Source: Hominimerdicola alba 8 (lineage in GTDB: Bacteria; Bacillota; Clostridia; Oscillospirales; Ruminococcaceae). From it: 64,000 bases of DNA. The stretch lies in assembly GCF_000178155.2 (NCBI RefSeq), contig NZ_ADKM02000130.1, positions 124,001-188,000 on the forward strand. Reading direction: 5' to 3'. Numbering within the stretch: the stretch's first letter is position 1; every line of letters starts with the position of its first letter. Shown here piece after piece: positions 12,263-20,424 of this stretch. The translations under genes and the position numbers were made by a program. Below the pieces are notes generated by a model. It saw only the letters and a list, made by a program, of their open reading frames with translations. It was not told where the DNA came from and did no database searches.

Positions 12263-12574
12263 TAGGACGGTATATATTTTGATGATTTAACTATTTTTGC
12301 GGGAGTGCGGCGGAGGTCATTTTCGGGGGGATATTTCTGATAATATCTTTTGAATTATTTACATTTGCATGTCGTTTCTTTGGATAGGGTGACTATTTTT
12401 TAGGAGTGCGATTTAGTTGAACTTCTGTTTTTTCATTTATTTTAGACATATTTTATTAAAAGTTGTACAAAAACGTACAACTTTTGGGGTCAAAAAGGGT
12501 GTTAGTGAAAGGACTTTTGCGAGAAGCGAAAACGCAAAGTTCTCTTCACAGAAAAAAGAATGGAGTGATGTGAC
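12263..12574. other. AT-rich control region upstream of the phage-derived cassette
   Basis: No gene is seen. A perfect 11 bp inverted repeat, AAAAGTTGTAC/GTACAACTTTT with a 6-base loop (12458-12485), and a second hairpin, ACTTTTGCG/CGCAAAGT (12513-12540), lie between the divergent start sites. The first could be a repressor operator or an RNA hairpin. I could not find a confident -35/-10 pair for the terminase gene. Confidence 0.55.
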
Positions 12575-13072
12575 ATGAAGATCTCACCGAAGACATTTGC
12601 AAAGATGTTCGTGAGGACGCGAAACGGTTCGGAAACGGCGGTGAGGCTTGGGGCTGAACCCGCTGAGGCGAAGCAGATAGAAGCCGACCTGCTGGCGAGT
12701 GCGGCTGTCAAGCGGGAGATAAACAAGCTGGACAGCGAGGACACACAGACCCTCTGCTATGTGAAGACAGGACTTTCGCGGCTGGCGTTCGGCAGTATAA
12801 ACGAGGCGGCGGCGCTGGTATTTGCGGAGGAACTGACGAGGGAAGAAGTGCTGAGGGCAGACCTTTTCAATGTGGCTGAGATAAAGCGCGTCAAAGGCGG
12901 GGGAGTCGAGATGAAGTTCTTTGACAGGCAGAAAGCCCTTGAAAAGCTGGTGGAACTTGACCCTGAACTTAAGGAAGTTTCGGCGGCGCAGGAATTTCTG
13001 GACGCGGTGTACAGCGGTTCGCAGGAGATAAGCGATGTGGCTGAAAAAACGGGCGGTGAGCGCGATGGCTGA
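12575..13072 (+). CDS. terS: Phage terminase small subunit
   Basis: 165 residues. The N-terminal part (KTFAKMFVRTRNGSETAVRLG) reads as a helix-turn-helix DNA-recognition unit typical of TerS, which binds the packaging site and loads DNA into the large subunit. The C-terminal part is acidic and helical. It is directly followed by, and overlaps, the large subunit gene, which is the main support. TGGAG lies 9 bases before ATG. Codon use looks like the surrounding chromosome. Confidence 0.8.
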   Translation: MKISPKTFAKMFVRTRNGSETAVRLGAEPAEAKQIEADLLASAAVKREINKLDSEDTQTLCYVKTGLSRLAFGSINEAAALVFAEELTREEVLRADLFNVAEIKRVKGGGVEMKFFDRQKALEKLVELDPELKEVSAAQEFLDAVYSGSQEISDVAEKTGGERDG

Positions 13073-14324
13073 TGAAAAGCGAGGCGGGCTGACCTTTTCG
13101 GAGAAGCAGAAATTCCTCTTCCGCTGGTGGAGCAACGCGAAATATCGCGGGTATGACGGCATCATCTGTGACGGGGCGGTGAGGTCGGGCAAGACAAGCT
13201 GTATGGCGCTGAGTTTTCTGATGTGGTCGATGGGGCGGTTCGACAAGAGAAATTTCGGGCTGTGCGGCAAGACGATAGTCAGCCTGCGGAGAAATCTGCT
13301 GACCGAACTGCTGAAATGGGCTGAAAAGCTGGGTTTCACGGTGACGGAGAACCTCTCGAAAAACTACATGGACGTGGACTTCGGCGGTCGGCGCAACAGG
13401 TACTATCTGTTCGGCGGCAAGGACGAAGGTTCTGCATCGCTGATACAGGGCGTGACTCTGGCGGGGGTGCTGATGGACGAAACGGCGCTGATGCCGCGAA
13501 GTTTCGTGGAACAGGCGGTAGCGAGATGCTCGGTGACGGGTTCAAAACTGTGGTTCAACTGCAACCCCGACAATCCTTACCACTGGTTCAAGCGGGAATG
13601 GATAGACAAGGCGGACAGCAAAAATCTGCTGTATGTACACTTTGAACTGAGCGACAACCCATCGCTTAGCGAGGCTGTGATAAAGCGGTATGAAAGGCTT
13701 TACACAGGGGCGTTCTACGAGAGGTTCGTGAGGGGCAGGTGGAGTGCGGCTGAGGGGCTTGTTTACCCGATGTTTGACGAGCGCAAGTATGTCTGCGGGG
13801 AACTTCCGCAGGACTGCGGGAGGTTTGTGGTGAGTTGTGACTACGGCACAGTCAACCCGAGCAGTTTCGGACTGTGGGGGCAGAGCGGCGGCATATGGTA
13901 CAGGCTGGCTGAATACTACTACGACTCGGCAAGAGAGGGGAGCAGGCGCACCGATGAAGAGCATTACGCCGCCCTTGAAGAGCTGGCAGGCGGCAGAGAG
14001 ATAAGCTATGTGGTATGCGACCCATCGGCGGCATCGTTCATACAGTGCATAAAGCGACACGGCAAGTTTCGGGTGATACAGGCGAAGAACGATGTGATAT
14101 CGGGCATACGCCGCACGCAGGACTTCATACGCGGCGGCGGTCTGAGGATAGGTGCTGATTGCACCGACATACTGCGGGAGTTCACCCTTTACCGCTGGGA
14201 CGAGGGGGCAGGCAGGGATTGCCCTGTGAAAGAGTTCGACCATGCGATGGACGACATGCGGTATTTCGTATGTTCGCTGGAGGACGGCGGCGGAGAAGTC
14301 GGGTTTGCGGCAATATCGGTCTGA
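13035..14324 (+). CDS. terL: Phage terminase large subunit (packaging ATPase-nuclease)
   Basis: 429 residues. The ATPase domain has Walker A GAVRSGKTS (Lys53) and Walker B VLMDETAL. The C-terminal RNase H-like nuclease shows VVSCDYGTVNP, YVVCDPSAASF and EFDHAMDDMRY, supplying the acidic metal ligands. It would pump and cut DNA into the prohead. I chose ATG 13035 because AGGAG (13023-13027) lies 7 bases upstream. This makes a 38-base overlap with terS; the alternative ATG at 13065 has a weaker site. The length is typical, and no lesion is visible. Confidence 0.93.
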   Translation: MWLKKRAVSAMADEKRGGLTFSEKQKFLFRWWSNAKYRGYDGIICDGAVRSGKTSCMALSFLMWSMGRFDKRNFGLCGKTIVSLRRNLLTELLKWAEKLGFTVTENLSKNYMDVDFGGRRNRYYLFGGKDEGSASLIQGVTLAGVLMDETALMPRSFVEQAVARCSVTGSKLWFNCNPDNPYHWFKREWIDKADSKNLLYVHFELSDNPSLSEAVIKRYERLYTGAFYERFVRGRWSAAEGLVYPMFDERKYVCGELPQDCGRFVVSCDYGTVNPSSFGLWGQSGGIWYRLAEYYYDSAREGSRRTDEEHYAALEELAGGREISYVVCDPSAASFIQCIKRHGKFRVIQAKNDVISGIRRTQDFIRGGGLRIGADCTDILREFTLYRWDEGAGRDCPVKEFDHAMDDMRYFVCSLEDGGGEVGFAAISV

Positions 14325-14399
14325 AAAAGCTGTGGGCGGTCGGGCGGGAAGTGCAGAAGAAAGTGAGGAGCAGAAAAAAGTGAAAGGAGTGGTTTTTGA

Positions 14400-15569
14400 T
14401 TGAGATTATTCGGACGAAAGGAAACGGAAGAGAAGTCCTATGAGCGGCAGTGTTTTTCGGCTGAGTCGGGGGACGGCATGTTCAGGCTGGCGGCAGATGA
14501 CACGGCGCTTGAGGGCGGCATTTACGACAGTCTGAGGGCGACGGTGCCTGTCATAGACGCATGTTTCGGCAAGATAATCAGGCTGGTTGGGGATTTCAAG
14601 GTCAGACCCCGCGATGAAAGGTTCAGCGAAGAATTTGACAAGTTCTGTGATGAAGTGACGGTGGGGGTATCGGGCAGGTCGCTGAATACTTTTGCCGACA
14701 TGTATCTTGACAGTCTGCTGACCTACGGCAGGGCTGTGGGCAGGATAGTCGCTGACAAGGAAACGCAGACAGTTCGGGGGCTGGTGGTAGGTGACAGCAG
14801 TCTGTTCCGCGTAAGGCAGGGGAGAGGTGAACTTGACAGGGAGTTCTTCTTTTACGGCAACGGCAGAGAGATAAAGATAGCTGAGCCTGACAAACTGCTG
14901 TACACGGCGCTGAACCCAAGTCCCAAGCACCCTGACGGCGTATCGATACTGAGGGGACTGCCTGCCATGAGTCAGGTGTTGATGCGCATATACCAGTGCA
15001 TCGGGCAGAACTTTGACAGGGTGGGAAATGTCAGATATGCGGTGACTTACAAGCCTTCGGAGGACGGCACTGACAAGAGATTTGCGCGTGAGCGTGCGCA
15101 GGAGATAGCATCGGCGTGGGCTGACGGTATGCAGAGTGCGCGAAACGGCATCGTGAAGGACTTCATAACGGTGGGCGATGTGGACATTAAGGTGATAGGC
15201 GCGGAAAATCAGCTTATCGACACGGAAGTACCGGTCAGACAGATACTTGAACAGCTGATAGCGAAGCTGTCGGTGCCGCCGTTCCTGCTGGGGCTGAACT
15301 GGTCTACCACCGAGCGCATGAGCAGTCAGCAGGCGGACATACTGACCAGCGAACTGGAGTATTACAGGCGTCTGCTGGAACCTGTGATAAGGGATATCTG
15401 CTGTGTGTTCTTAAGAAGCTGCGGCACAGAATGCGGTGTCGATGTGGAATGGGGGAACATCAACTTGCAGGACGAGGAAGCGCTGGCGAGGTCGCGGCTG
15501 TACAATGCGCAGGCGAAAAAGCTGGAACTTGAAAACGAAGAAAAAGAGAAAGGGAGGAACACTGATTGA
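14400..15569 (+). CDS. Phage portal protein
   Basis: 389 residues, read from a TTG start with AAAGGAG 10 bases upstream; no nearby ATG is available. The order after TerL, the length and segments such as LRATVPVIDACFGKIIRLV, YGRAVGRIVADKETQTVRG and LLYTALNPSPKHPDGVSIL are typical of the HK97-type dodecameric portal through which DNA enters the head. The C-terminus is a charged helix. The final TGA overlaps the TTG of the next gene (TTGA), so the two are translationally coupled. Confidence 0.87.
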   Translation: MRLFGRKETEEKSYERQCFSAESGDGMFRLAADDTALEGGIYDSLRATVPVIDACFGKIIRLVGDFKVRPRDERFSEEFDKFCDEVTVGVSGRSLNTFADMYLDSLLTYGRAVGRIVADKETQTVRGLVVGDSSLFRVRQGRGELDREFFFYGNGREIKIAEPDKLLYTALNPSPKHPDGVSILRGLPAMSQVLMRIYQCIGQNFDRVGNVRYAVTYKPSEDGTDKRFARERAQEIASAWADGMQSARNGIVKDFITVGDVDIKVIGAENQLIDTEVPVRQILEQLIAKLSVPPFLLGLNWSTTERMSSQQADILTSELEYYRRLLEPVIRDICCVFLRSCGTECGVDVEWGNINLQDEEALARSRLYNAQAKKLELENEEKEKGRNTD

Positions 15570-16405
15570 GCGAGAAGAAAGTCATTACAGCGGAAGTGCT
15601 GGAGAAGATAAACGTACACTCGGTAAAGGCGCTGACAGCGGAACAGGTATACTGTTTCAGCGTACTGCTGTGTGACAACGACATCGACCGCGACAACGAG
15701 AGATTCTCGGAGGAGGCGCTGGGTGTGCTGGCGAAGCTGTTCGTAGGCAGGACAGGAATATTCGACCACGACTGCAAGAGCAGCGGTCAGACGGCGAGGA
15801 TCTATGACACGGAAGTAGTATCTCACCCTGACAGGAAGACGGCTGACGGCAGAGAATACAAGGCGCTTATGGGTCACGCCTACATGGTGAGGACAGATGA
15901 CAACAAGTCGCTGATAGCGGAGATCGACGGCGGCATCAAGAAAGAGGTGTCGGTGGGCTGTTCGGTGAAGAAGCGGGTATGTTCGGTATGCGGCGCTGAT
16001 GCTTCAAAGGGTGGCTGTGCCCATGTAAAGGGGCGGTATTATGGCGGGAAACTCTGTTATGTGACACTTGAAGAGCCTGTGGACGCATACGAGTGGAGTT
16101 TTGTAGCGGTGCCTGCCCAGAGAGCGGCTGGTGTCACTAAGGTATACAGTGAGCGCGGCGATAACGGCGAACTTGAAAAGCTGAGGGGCTTGCAGGAGAG
16201 GTTCTGCGAAGAACTGAGGTCTGACATAATCAGGCTGAAAGGCTTTGTAGGCGGAGAAGTCAGCGATGACAGCGAACTTGATGTTTTCGGGCTGATGGAA
16301 CTCAAGAAGAAGCTGGAGCGCCGTCTGAGAGAGGAAGCGGCTTGCGGCGGAAGTGTCGGGGTGCTTACCGAAGACAGCGGAGGTATGGAAATGTTCAAGG
16401 TCTGA
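15566..16405 (+). CDS. Prohead maturation protease (HK97-type), possibly fused to a scaffold tail
   Basis: 279 residues from a TTG overlapping the portal stop by 4 bases. The protease core has the conserved His in GIFDHD (His68) and the candidate nucleophile Ser129 in KEVSVGCS. An inserted Cys/His cluster (CSVCG, then GGCAH, residues about 138-150) resembles the zinc knuckle seen in several head proteases. The last ~80 residues are helical and charged, as expected for a cleavable scaffold segment. It would trim capsid and scaffold during head assembly. Confidence 0.82.
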   Translation: MSEKKVITAEVLEKINVHSVKALTAEQVYCFSVLLCDNDIDRDNERFSEEALGVLAKLFVGRTGIFDHDCKSSGQTARIYDTEVVSHPDRKTADGREYKALMGHAYMVRTDDNKSLIAEIDGGIKKEVSVGCSVKKRVCSVCGADASKGGCAHVKGRYYGGKLCYVTLEEPVDAYEWSFVAVPAQRAAGVTKVYSERGDNGELEKLRGLQERFCEELRSDIIRLKGFVGGEVSDDSELDVFGLMELKKKLERRLREEAACGGSVGVLTEDSGGMEMFKV

Positions 16406-16716
16406 CGGGTTTGGTCGGCTGACAGTCAGGGACAAAAAAGTTGGTGGGCGGGTGGGTGGGGCGCAGGGGAAGAGGGGAATGTCAACGGGGACAGCAGTTC
16501 GGCTGAATGAGCACAAAGCCGTGTTGCTGCACAGGCAGCGTCCCCGATGGTAAACGCCGAAAAAGCACCATGCCGACAGCGGGACTGATGGTCTTATGGG
16601 GCATAGAGCGGCTTATGGCGCGATAAAGCGGCAAAAAAGAAGATGGGCGCACTGCAAAGTCTGCTGCTGCGGTGCGCTTATGAAGAAAATTGCGGCAGAG
16701 AATTACGGAGGTTTAT
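16406..16716 (+). ncRNA. Structured non-coding gap before the capsid gene, candidate three-way-junction RNA
   Basis: This is the only sizeable gap inside the cassette. At 16486-16546 the bases CGGGGAC and GTCCCCG can close a stem that contains two hairpins, CGGCT/AGCCG (16500-16521) and GCTGC/GCAGC (16526-16539). The last hairpin abuts the closing stem directly. A further hairpin, GCGCAC/GTGCGC, lies near 16647-16677 just before the capsid ribosome binding site. No open frame with a ribosome binding site is seen. Processing, a packaging signal or translational control of the capsid gene are possible roles; all are inference. Confidence 0.5.
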
Positions 16717-17682
16717 ATGTACGATAATATCAGACTTGACAAGGCAATGTACAACATCACAGGCAAGAGTTTCACACAGGCGCTCACCGAACTTGACCCC
16801 GATGAGGGCTACAAGGACACTGAACTGAGAGGTCTGGACGCTTTTGAAAGACAGCTGAAGCGTTTCGGCATAAAGGTCAGCGGCGCTGACAGTGACAGGG
16901 TAGAGAAGTTCTTCGTTACTGCACAGTCGGCAGTACTCTTCCCTGAGTATGTCAGAAGAATGATAAAGAAAGGTATCGAGCAGACCTGCATATCTGATGT
17001 GGTTTGCGGTGCGGTATCAAAGACTGACGGTGTGGACTACAGAGGTTTTTCTGTGACGAGTACAGCGATAGTCACTGTTGACGAGGGCGATGACCTGCCT
17101 GAAACTACTGTGAAGCTGAGTTCTTCCGCGAAGAGCCTGAAAAAGTTCTCGAAGCTGCTCAGCTGTTCTTACGAATCGGTGAGAAGACAGCGCCTTGAAG
17201 CATTCGGCATCATGCTCAAGGAGATAGGTGCACAGGTCGGCAGAGGCATAAATTCTTACATGTGCCTTGAACTGGCGCTGGGTGTAACACCTTCTTCGAT
17301 ATCGGGTCAGACCATAACCTATGCAGACCTTGCGGCATTCTGGAGCAGCATGTCTGCCCATGATATGGATGTTATGGTATGCCACCCCGCTGTTATGGCG
17401 CAGATACTCGCTCTGCCTGAGATGAAGTTCTGTGTCAGCGACTACATGAAGAACGGCAGGATAAAGACACCCTACGGTGTGACTCTGGTGAAGTGTGCGC
17501 AGATAGGCACTTCTAAGATACTGGGTGTTGACAGCACTGTGGCGGCAGAACTGGTGCTGGGCAGTGATGTCATGGTGGATACTGACAGGCTTATCACTAA
17601 CCAGATGAATGAGGTCAGCTGTAGTGTACTGCTGGGTGTTTCAAAGGTCATACCCGATGCTGTGGCAGTACTGACTGTCTGA
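16717..17682 (+). CDS. Phage major capsid protein (HK97 fold)
   Basis: 322 residues starting MYDNIRLDKAMYN. CGGAGG (16706-16711) is 5 bases before this ATG, so the in-frame ATG at 16690 is rejected. Its place right after the protease, its size and the pattern of an N-terminal helical arm, a central P/A-domain region (about 80-290) and a hydrophobic end (SVLLGVSKVIPDAVAVLTV) all fit HK97-type capsid subunits. Codon choice seems more biased than in neighbouring genes, as expected for an abundant product. Confidence 0.83.
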   Translation: MYDNIRLDKAMYNITGKSFTQALTELDPDEGYKDTELRGLDAFERQLKRFGIKVSGADSDRVEKFFVTAQSAVLFPEYVRRMIKKGIEQTCISDVVCGAVSKTDGVDYRGFSVTSTAIVTVDEGDDLPETTVKLSSSAKSLKKFSKLLSCSYESVRRQRLEAFGIMLKEIGAQVGRGINSYMCLELALGVTPSSISGQTITYADLAAFWSSMSAHDMDVMVCHPAVMAQILALPEMKFCVSDYMKNGRIKTPYGVTLVKCAQIGTSKILGVDSTVAAELVLGSDVMVDTDRLITNQMNEVSCSVLLGVSKVIPDAVAVLTV

Positions 17683-17746
17683 CAGCGAATGATAGGGGCG
17701 GCAGAGCGCCGCTCCTGCCCTGCGGGGCATGGAAAGGGGAGATAAG

Positions 17747-18118
17747 GTGAACAGTTTAGGATTTGAGAGAGTGCTGCTGATATTCCAGCAGTTGAGCGGC
17801 TGCAAAGCTGACAGGATAAATGAGGTCACACCGTTGGTGATGTCTGCGATGAAGTCGCTGGAAAGGGAGATAGATCATGCAAAGCTGACTGAGGCGGCGG
17901 TGCCTGCCTGCGAGTATGCGGCAGCTTGTTCGGCGGTGTATGACTACATCTGCCGTGAGGCGAGCCGCGAGCAGATGGCTGTGACGGCGGGCGGTGCTGC
18001 CGACAACAGCGGGGACTTCACCCACAGAATAAAGGGCGCGGCTGAACTGAAAAGGGAAGCTGTGCGCAGGATAGAGTGGCTTATGCCCAATAACGAATTT
18101 TTCTTTGAAACGATGTGA
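17747..18118 (+). CDS. Putative head-tail connector protein
   Basis: 123 residues from GTG 17747, with AAAGGGGA 6 bases upstream. The all-helical sequence and its position straight after the capsid gene match gp6-like connector proteins that form a ring under the portal. Identity is by position and size only. A Cys/Ala-rich middle segment (CEYAAACSAVYDYIC) is unusual. Confidence 0.6.
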   Translation: MNSLGFERVLLIFQQLSGCKADRINEVTPLVMSAMKSLEREIDHAKLTEAAVPACEYAAACSAVYDYICREASREQMAVTAGGAADNSGDFTHRIKGAAELKREAVRRIEWLMPNNEFFFETM

Positions 18119-18127
18119 GGTGGTAAA

Positions 18128-18559
18128 ATGGCGTATGTTGAGCAGGACAGCCTTGACCTGAACAGGTTGAAAGCGATGGTGAAAACGGCGCTGGAAGATG
18201 CGGGCTTTGCGGCTTTTGAAGAGTACACCGACTTTGAGAGCAGGGGAGTCGAGAGCTGCCTTGCTGTATGGGCGGTGAGCGGGCTGAATATCGAGCAGGC
18301 AGGTCACAGGGTCATAAACAGCAGCGGCGCTTTCAGGGGAGAGATAGGCTTTCAGCTGAAACTGATGGGGCATTACGGTAACTTTGATGACTATGCTGAG
18401 TTCGATGACAGGTGCTTTACTTTATGTGCCGCTCTTGCGTGCCTGAGAAGCTGCGGCAGGTGCGGAGTTAAGCTGGGTGCTGCCCGAAGTGACATGCAGC
18501 AGCGAAGGATAACAAGGTATGCTGAGGTGGTATTCAGGGTTTGCATGAAAGAAGAGTGA
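18128..18559 (+). CDS. Putative head-closure / tail-terminator protein
   Basis: 143 residues, mixed alpha/beta, with GAGGTGG just before the ATG. It falls where phages keep head-closure or tail-completion genes. There are six Cys residues, four of them in CAALACLRSCGRC. The function is by synteny only. Confidence 0.55.
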   Translation: MAYVEQDSLDLNRLKAMVKTALEDAGFAAFEEYTDFESRGVESCLAVWAVSGLNIEQAGHRVINSSGAFRGEIGFQLKLMGHYGNFDDYAEFDDRCFTLCAALACLRSCGRCGVKLGAARSDMQQRRITRYAEVVFRVCMKEE

Positions 18560-18596
18560 GCATTTTCGGGGAAAGCAGCAGAAAGGAGGAATGCAG

Positions 18597-18959
18597 ATGG
18601 CGCTCAGACTGTGTGCGGAGGTGAACCACTCCATAGTTTCGGGGAACAGGGTCATATTTCCTGAAACGCTGAATTTTCTGAGAAAGGACACCTGCTATGA
18701 GATAGAGATGGTCGGCGGGGGCATAGACCTTAGGACAAACGGCTCGAAGGGTCTGGAGATAATAGCTGTTGGCAGGTACATCGCTGATGAAAAGGCTTAC
18801 CTGCTGGCGTTCATAAAAAACTTCGAGTCAGATGCGCAGAGCGTTACAGCGGACGCGACCGATTACGGCAGAATGATACTGCTGGAAGGCACGCTTACTG
18901 AAAAGTCGGGCGATGTGGGCGGTACGTTCAGGCTGCGGTTCGGCGGATATGAATTGTAA
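18597..18959 (+). CDS. Small phage structural protein, beta-rich
   Basis: 120 residues. ATG 18597 is 7 bases after AAGGAGG (18583-18589); the ATG at 18591 would be only one base away from it. The protein alternates short beta stretches ending in GTFRLRFGGYEL. It could be a tail-associated or completion protein. I do not recognise a family. Confidence 0.55.
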   Translation: MALRLCAEVNHSIVSGNRVIFPETLNFLRKDTCYEIEMVGGGIDLRTNGSKGLEIIAVGRYIADEKAYLLAFIKNFESDAQSVTADATDYGRMILLEGTLTEKSGDVGGTFRLRFGGYEL

Positions 18960-18973
18960 ACGGAGGTGATGTG

Positions 18974-19921
18974 ATGGTATGTCAGCTTTGGCTGCTTATA
19001 AAGAGAAACGGCAGCGAACAGATGGAGATAATGGAGAACTGCCTTGAATTCGGGTATGAAAAGGCGCTGTATGTGCCGTACACTCAGTTTTACGGAACGT
19101 TTTACGCAGACGGCAGTCCGTCTTTCACGGCGGGAGAGGTAATAAAGATAACGGCGGCTATTGATGCTGTGCCGTTCCACATGGGACTGCCCGATGAGGT
19201 CAGCATAGTAAGGAGCGGCAGTGGTTACCGCGTGCGGGTGAAGTCGCGCAGCTACACGCTTTTGCTGGCACAGAACCAGCCTTATCCGCGAATAAACAGC
19301 AATGTCACGCTGAAAAGCCTGTGTCAGGCAAATCTTACCTGCCCTGAGATAAGCTATGAAGACCCCACGCCGACAGTGGGGAACATCTATGTCAACGAGG
19401 GTTCGACTGTGTGGGAGGCGGCTGTGGCTTACTGCATAAAAGCCAGCGGCAACTATCCGTTTATAAGCGGTAATAATATCGTGAGAATGACGGTCGGCAA
19501 TTCGAGGGTCATCGACTACTCGGACGAACTGATAACAGCGCAGACAAGCAGTCTTTCGACAGATGCGGTGCTTTCGGATGTATACATGAAAGAGCTGGGG
19601 GACACATATCCCTTTGAAGCGCATGACAGTTCGGCGGCAGATATGGGAATAGTCAGGGCGAGGTACTATCCCCTTGACATGCAGTGGCTCTATGACCCGC
19701 AGGTAGGTCTTCAGCACAAGCTGGACTATTCCAACAAAGCTGTCAGGACAGTTGGCGTGACATATGCGGGCTGGAAGATGGAAGAACTTATGGATAAGGT
19801 ACGCGGCGGCGGTGAGATATCGGGCAGGCGGATAAACCGCATAAAGGTCACGGGAAACAAGCGCGGGATATTCACCGAAGTGACCGCATACCTTGACAGA
19901 TACGGACAGAGAACGGAGTGA
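18974..19921 (+). CDS. Baseplate-hub-like tail protein (gpD / XkdQ type)
   Basis: 315 residues from ATG 18974, 7 bases after GGAGG. The protein starts with a beta domain. A LysM-like stretch follows at about 130-165 (GNIYVNEGSTVWEAAVAYCI), then a second beta domain rich in charged strands. This is the usual make-up of hub proteins of contractile or siphovirus tails (gpD, XkdQ), which sit at the tip of the tail tube. No tail tube, sheath or tape-measure gene accompanies it here, which makes its role in this cassette unclear. Confidence 0.6.
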   Translation: MVCQLWLLIKRNGSEQMEIMENCLEFGYEKALYVPYTQFYGTFYADGSPSFTAGEVIKITAAIDAVPFHMGLPDEVSIVRSGSGYRVRVKSRSYTLLLAQNQPYPRINSNVTLKSLCQANLTCPEISYEDPTPTVGNIYVNEGSTVWEAAVAYCIKASGNYPFISGNNIVRMTVGNSRVIDYSDELITAQTSSLSTDAVLSDVYMKELGDTYPFEAHDSSAADMGIVRARYYPLDMQWLYDPQVGLQHKLDYSNKAVRTVGVTYAGWKMEELMDKVRGGGEISGRRINRIKVTGNKRGIFTEVTAYLDRYGQRTE

Positions 19922-19925
19922 TATG

Positions 19926-20252
19926 ATGATAATCAAGATAAGTGAGAACGGCAGAGTGACTCTGCCTGCGGGCAATGTGCTGGGCTATGTGGGCGAACAT
20001 ATGCTGAGGGTGCATAAAGTGATACACCCTCAGGTGGAGAATGCGATGTACACTATGGTGCTGGTATATGATGACGACACCGAAATGACAGTCAACATAA
20101 ATGACGGTGAGATGGTGATGACCAGCGGTCTGCTGTCTGCTGAGGGTGTTGTTAAAGCGCAGTTCAGGGCTACAAGGAATGCGGGCAGTGTGGTGCATGT
20201 ACTAAAGTCTGAGGTCTTTACGGTGAAGATAATGCCATCGGCAGATGTCTGA
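19926..20252 (+). CDS. Small beta-rich protein, last gene of the phage-derived cassette
   Basis: 108 residues from ATG 19926 (MIIKISENGRVTLPAG), spaced 7 bases from GGAG as in the other cassette genes; ATG 19923 is also possible. It consists mostly of beta strands, including MYTMVLVYDDDTEMTVNI. Function is unknown; it may be a decoration or baseplate component. It is followed by a strong terminator. Confidence 0.6.
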   Translation: MIIKISENGRVTLPAGNVLGYVGEHMLRVHKVIHPQVENAMYTMVLVYDDDTEMTVNINDGEMVMTSGLLSAEGVVKAQFRATRNAGSVVHVLKSEVFTVKIMPSADV

Positions 20253-20263
20253 ATAACAAAATA

Positions 20264-20302
20264 GCCGCCTCTTTCCTTTTACAGGAAAGGGGCGGCGTTT
20301 TG
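20264..20302 (+). terminator. Terminator ending the phage-derived cassette
   Basis: GCCGCCTCTTTCC pairs with GGAAAGGGGCGGC, followed by GTTTTGCC. It marks a clean 3' boundary of the cassette. Confidence 0.85.
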
Positions 20303-20305
20303 CCT

Positions 20306-20409
20306 TATAGCGATCCGCCTTAAAATTCAGACAAGATCCAGTCACAAAACCCATAAATCCCAGCTTTTGCGACTGGATTTTGCGAATTTAAAAAGTTGGA
20401 TTGCTATAG
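20306..20409 (+). repeat. Family A hairpin repeat, copy 2
   Basis: Full-length, from TATAGCGATCC to GGATTGCTATAG. It lies between the cassette terminator and the converging membrane protein gene. Confidence 0.92.
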
Positions 20410-20424
20410 TTTTTTTGCAGAACC

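Noticed and set aside
16486-16546. Hammerhead ribozyme suggested by CTGAATGAG
   Set aside because: The core sequence (CUGANGA with GAAA at the right place) is not satisfied; the stems found form a different junction.
12575-20252. Complete inducible prophage
   Set aside because: No integrase, repressor, replication, tape-measure, tail-fibre, holin or endolysin gene, and no attachment-site repeat was seen.
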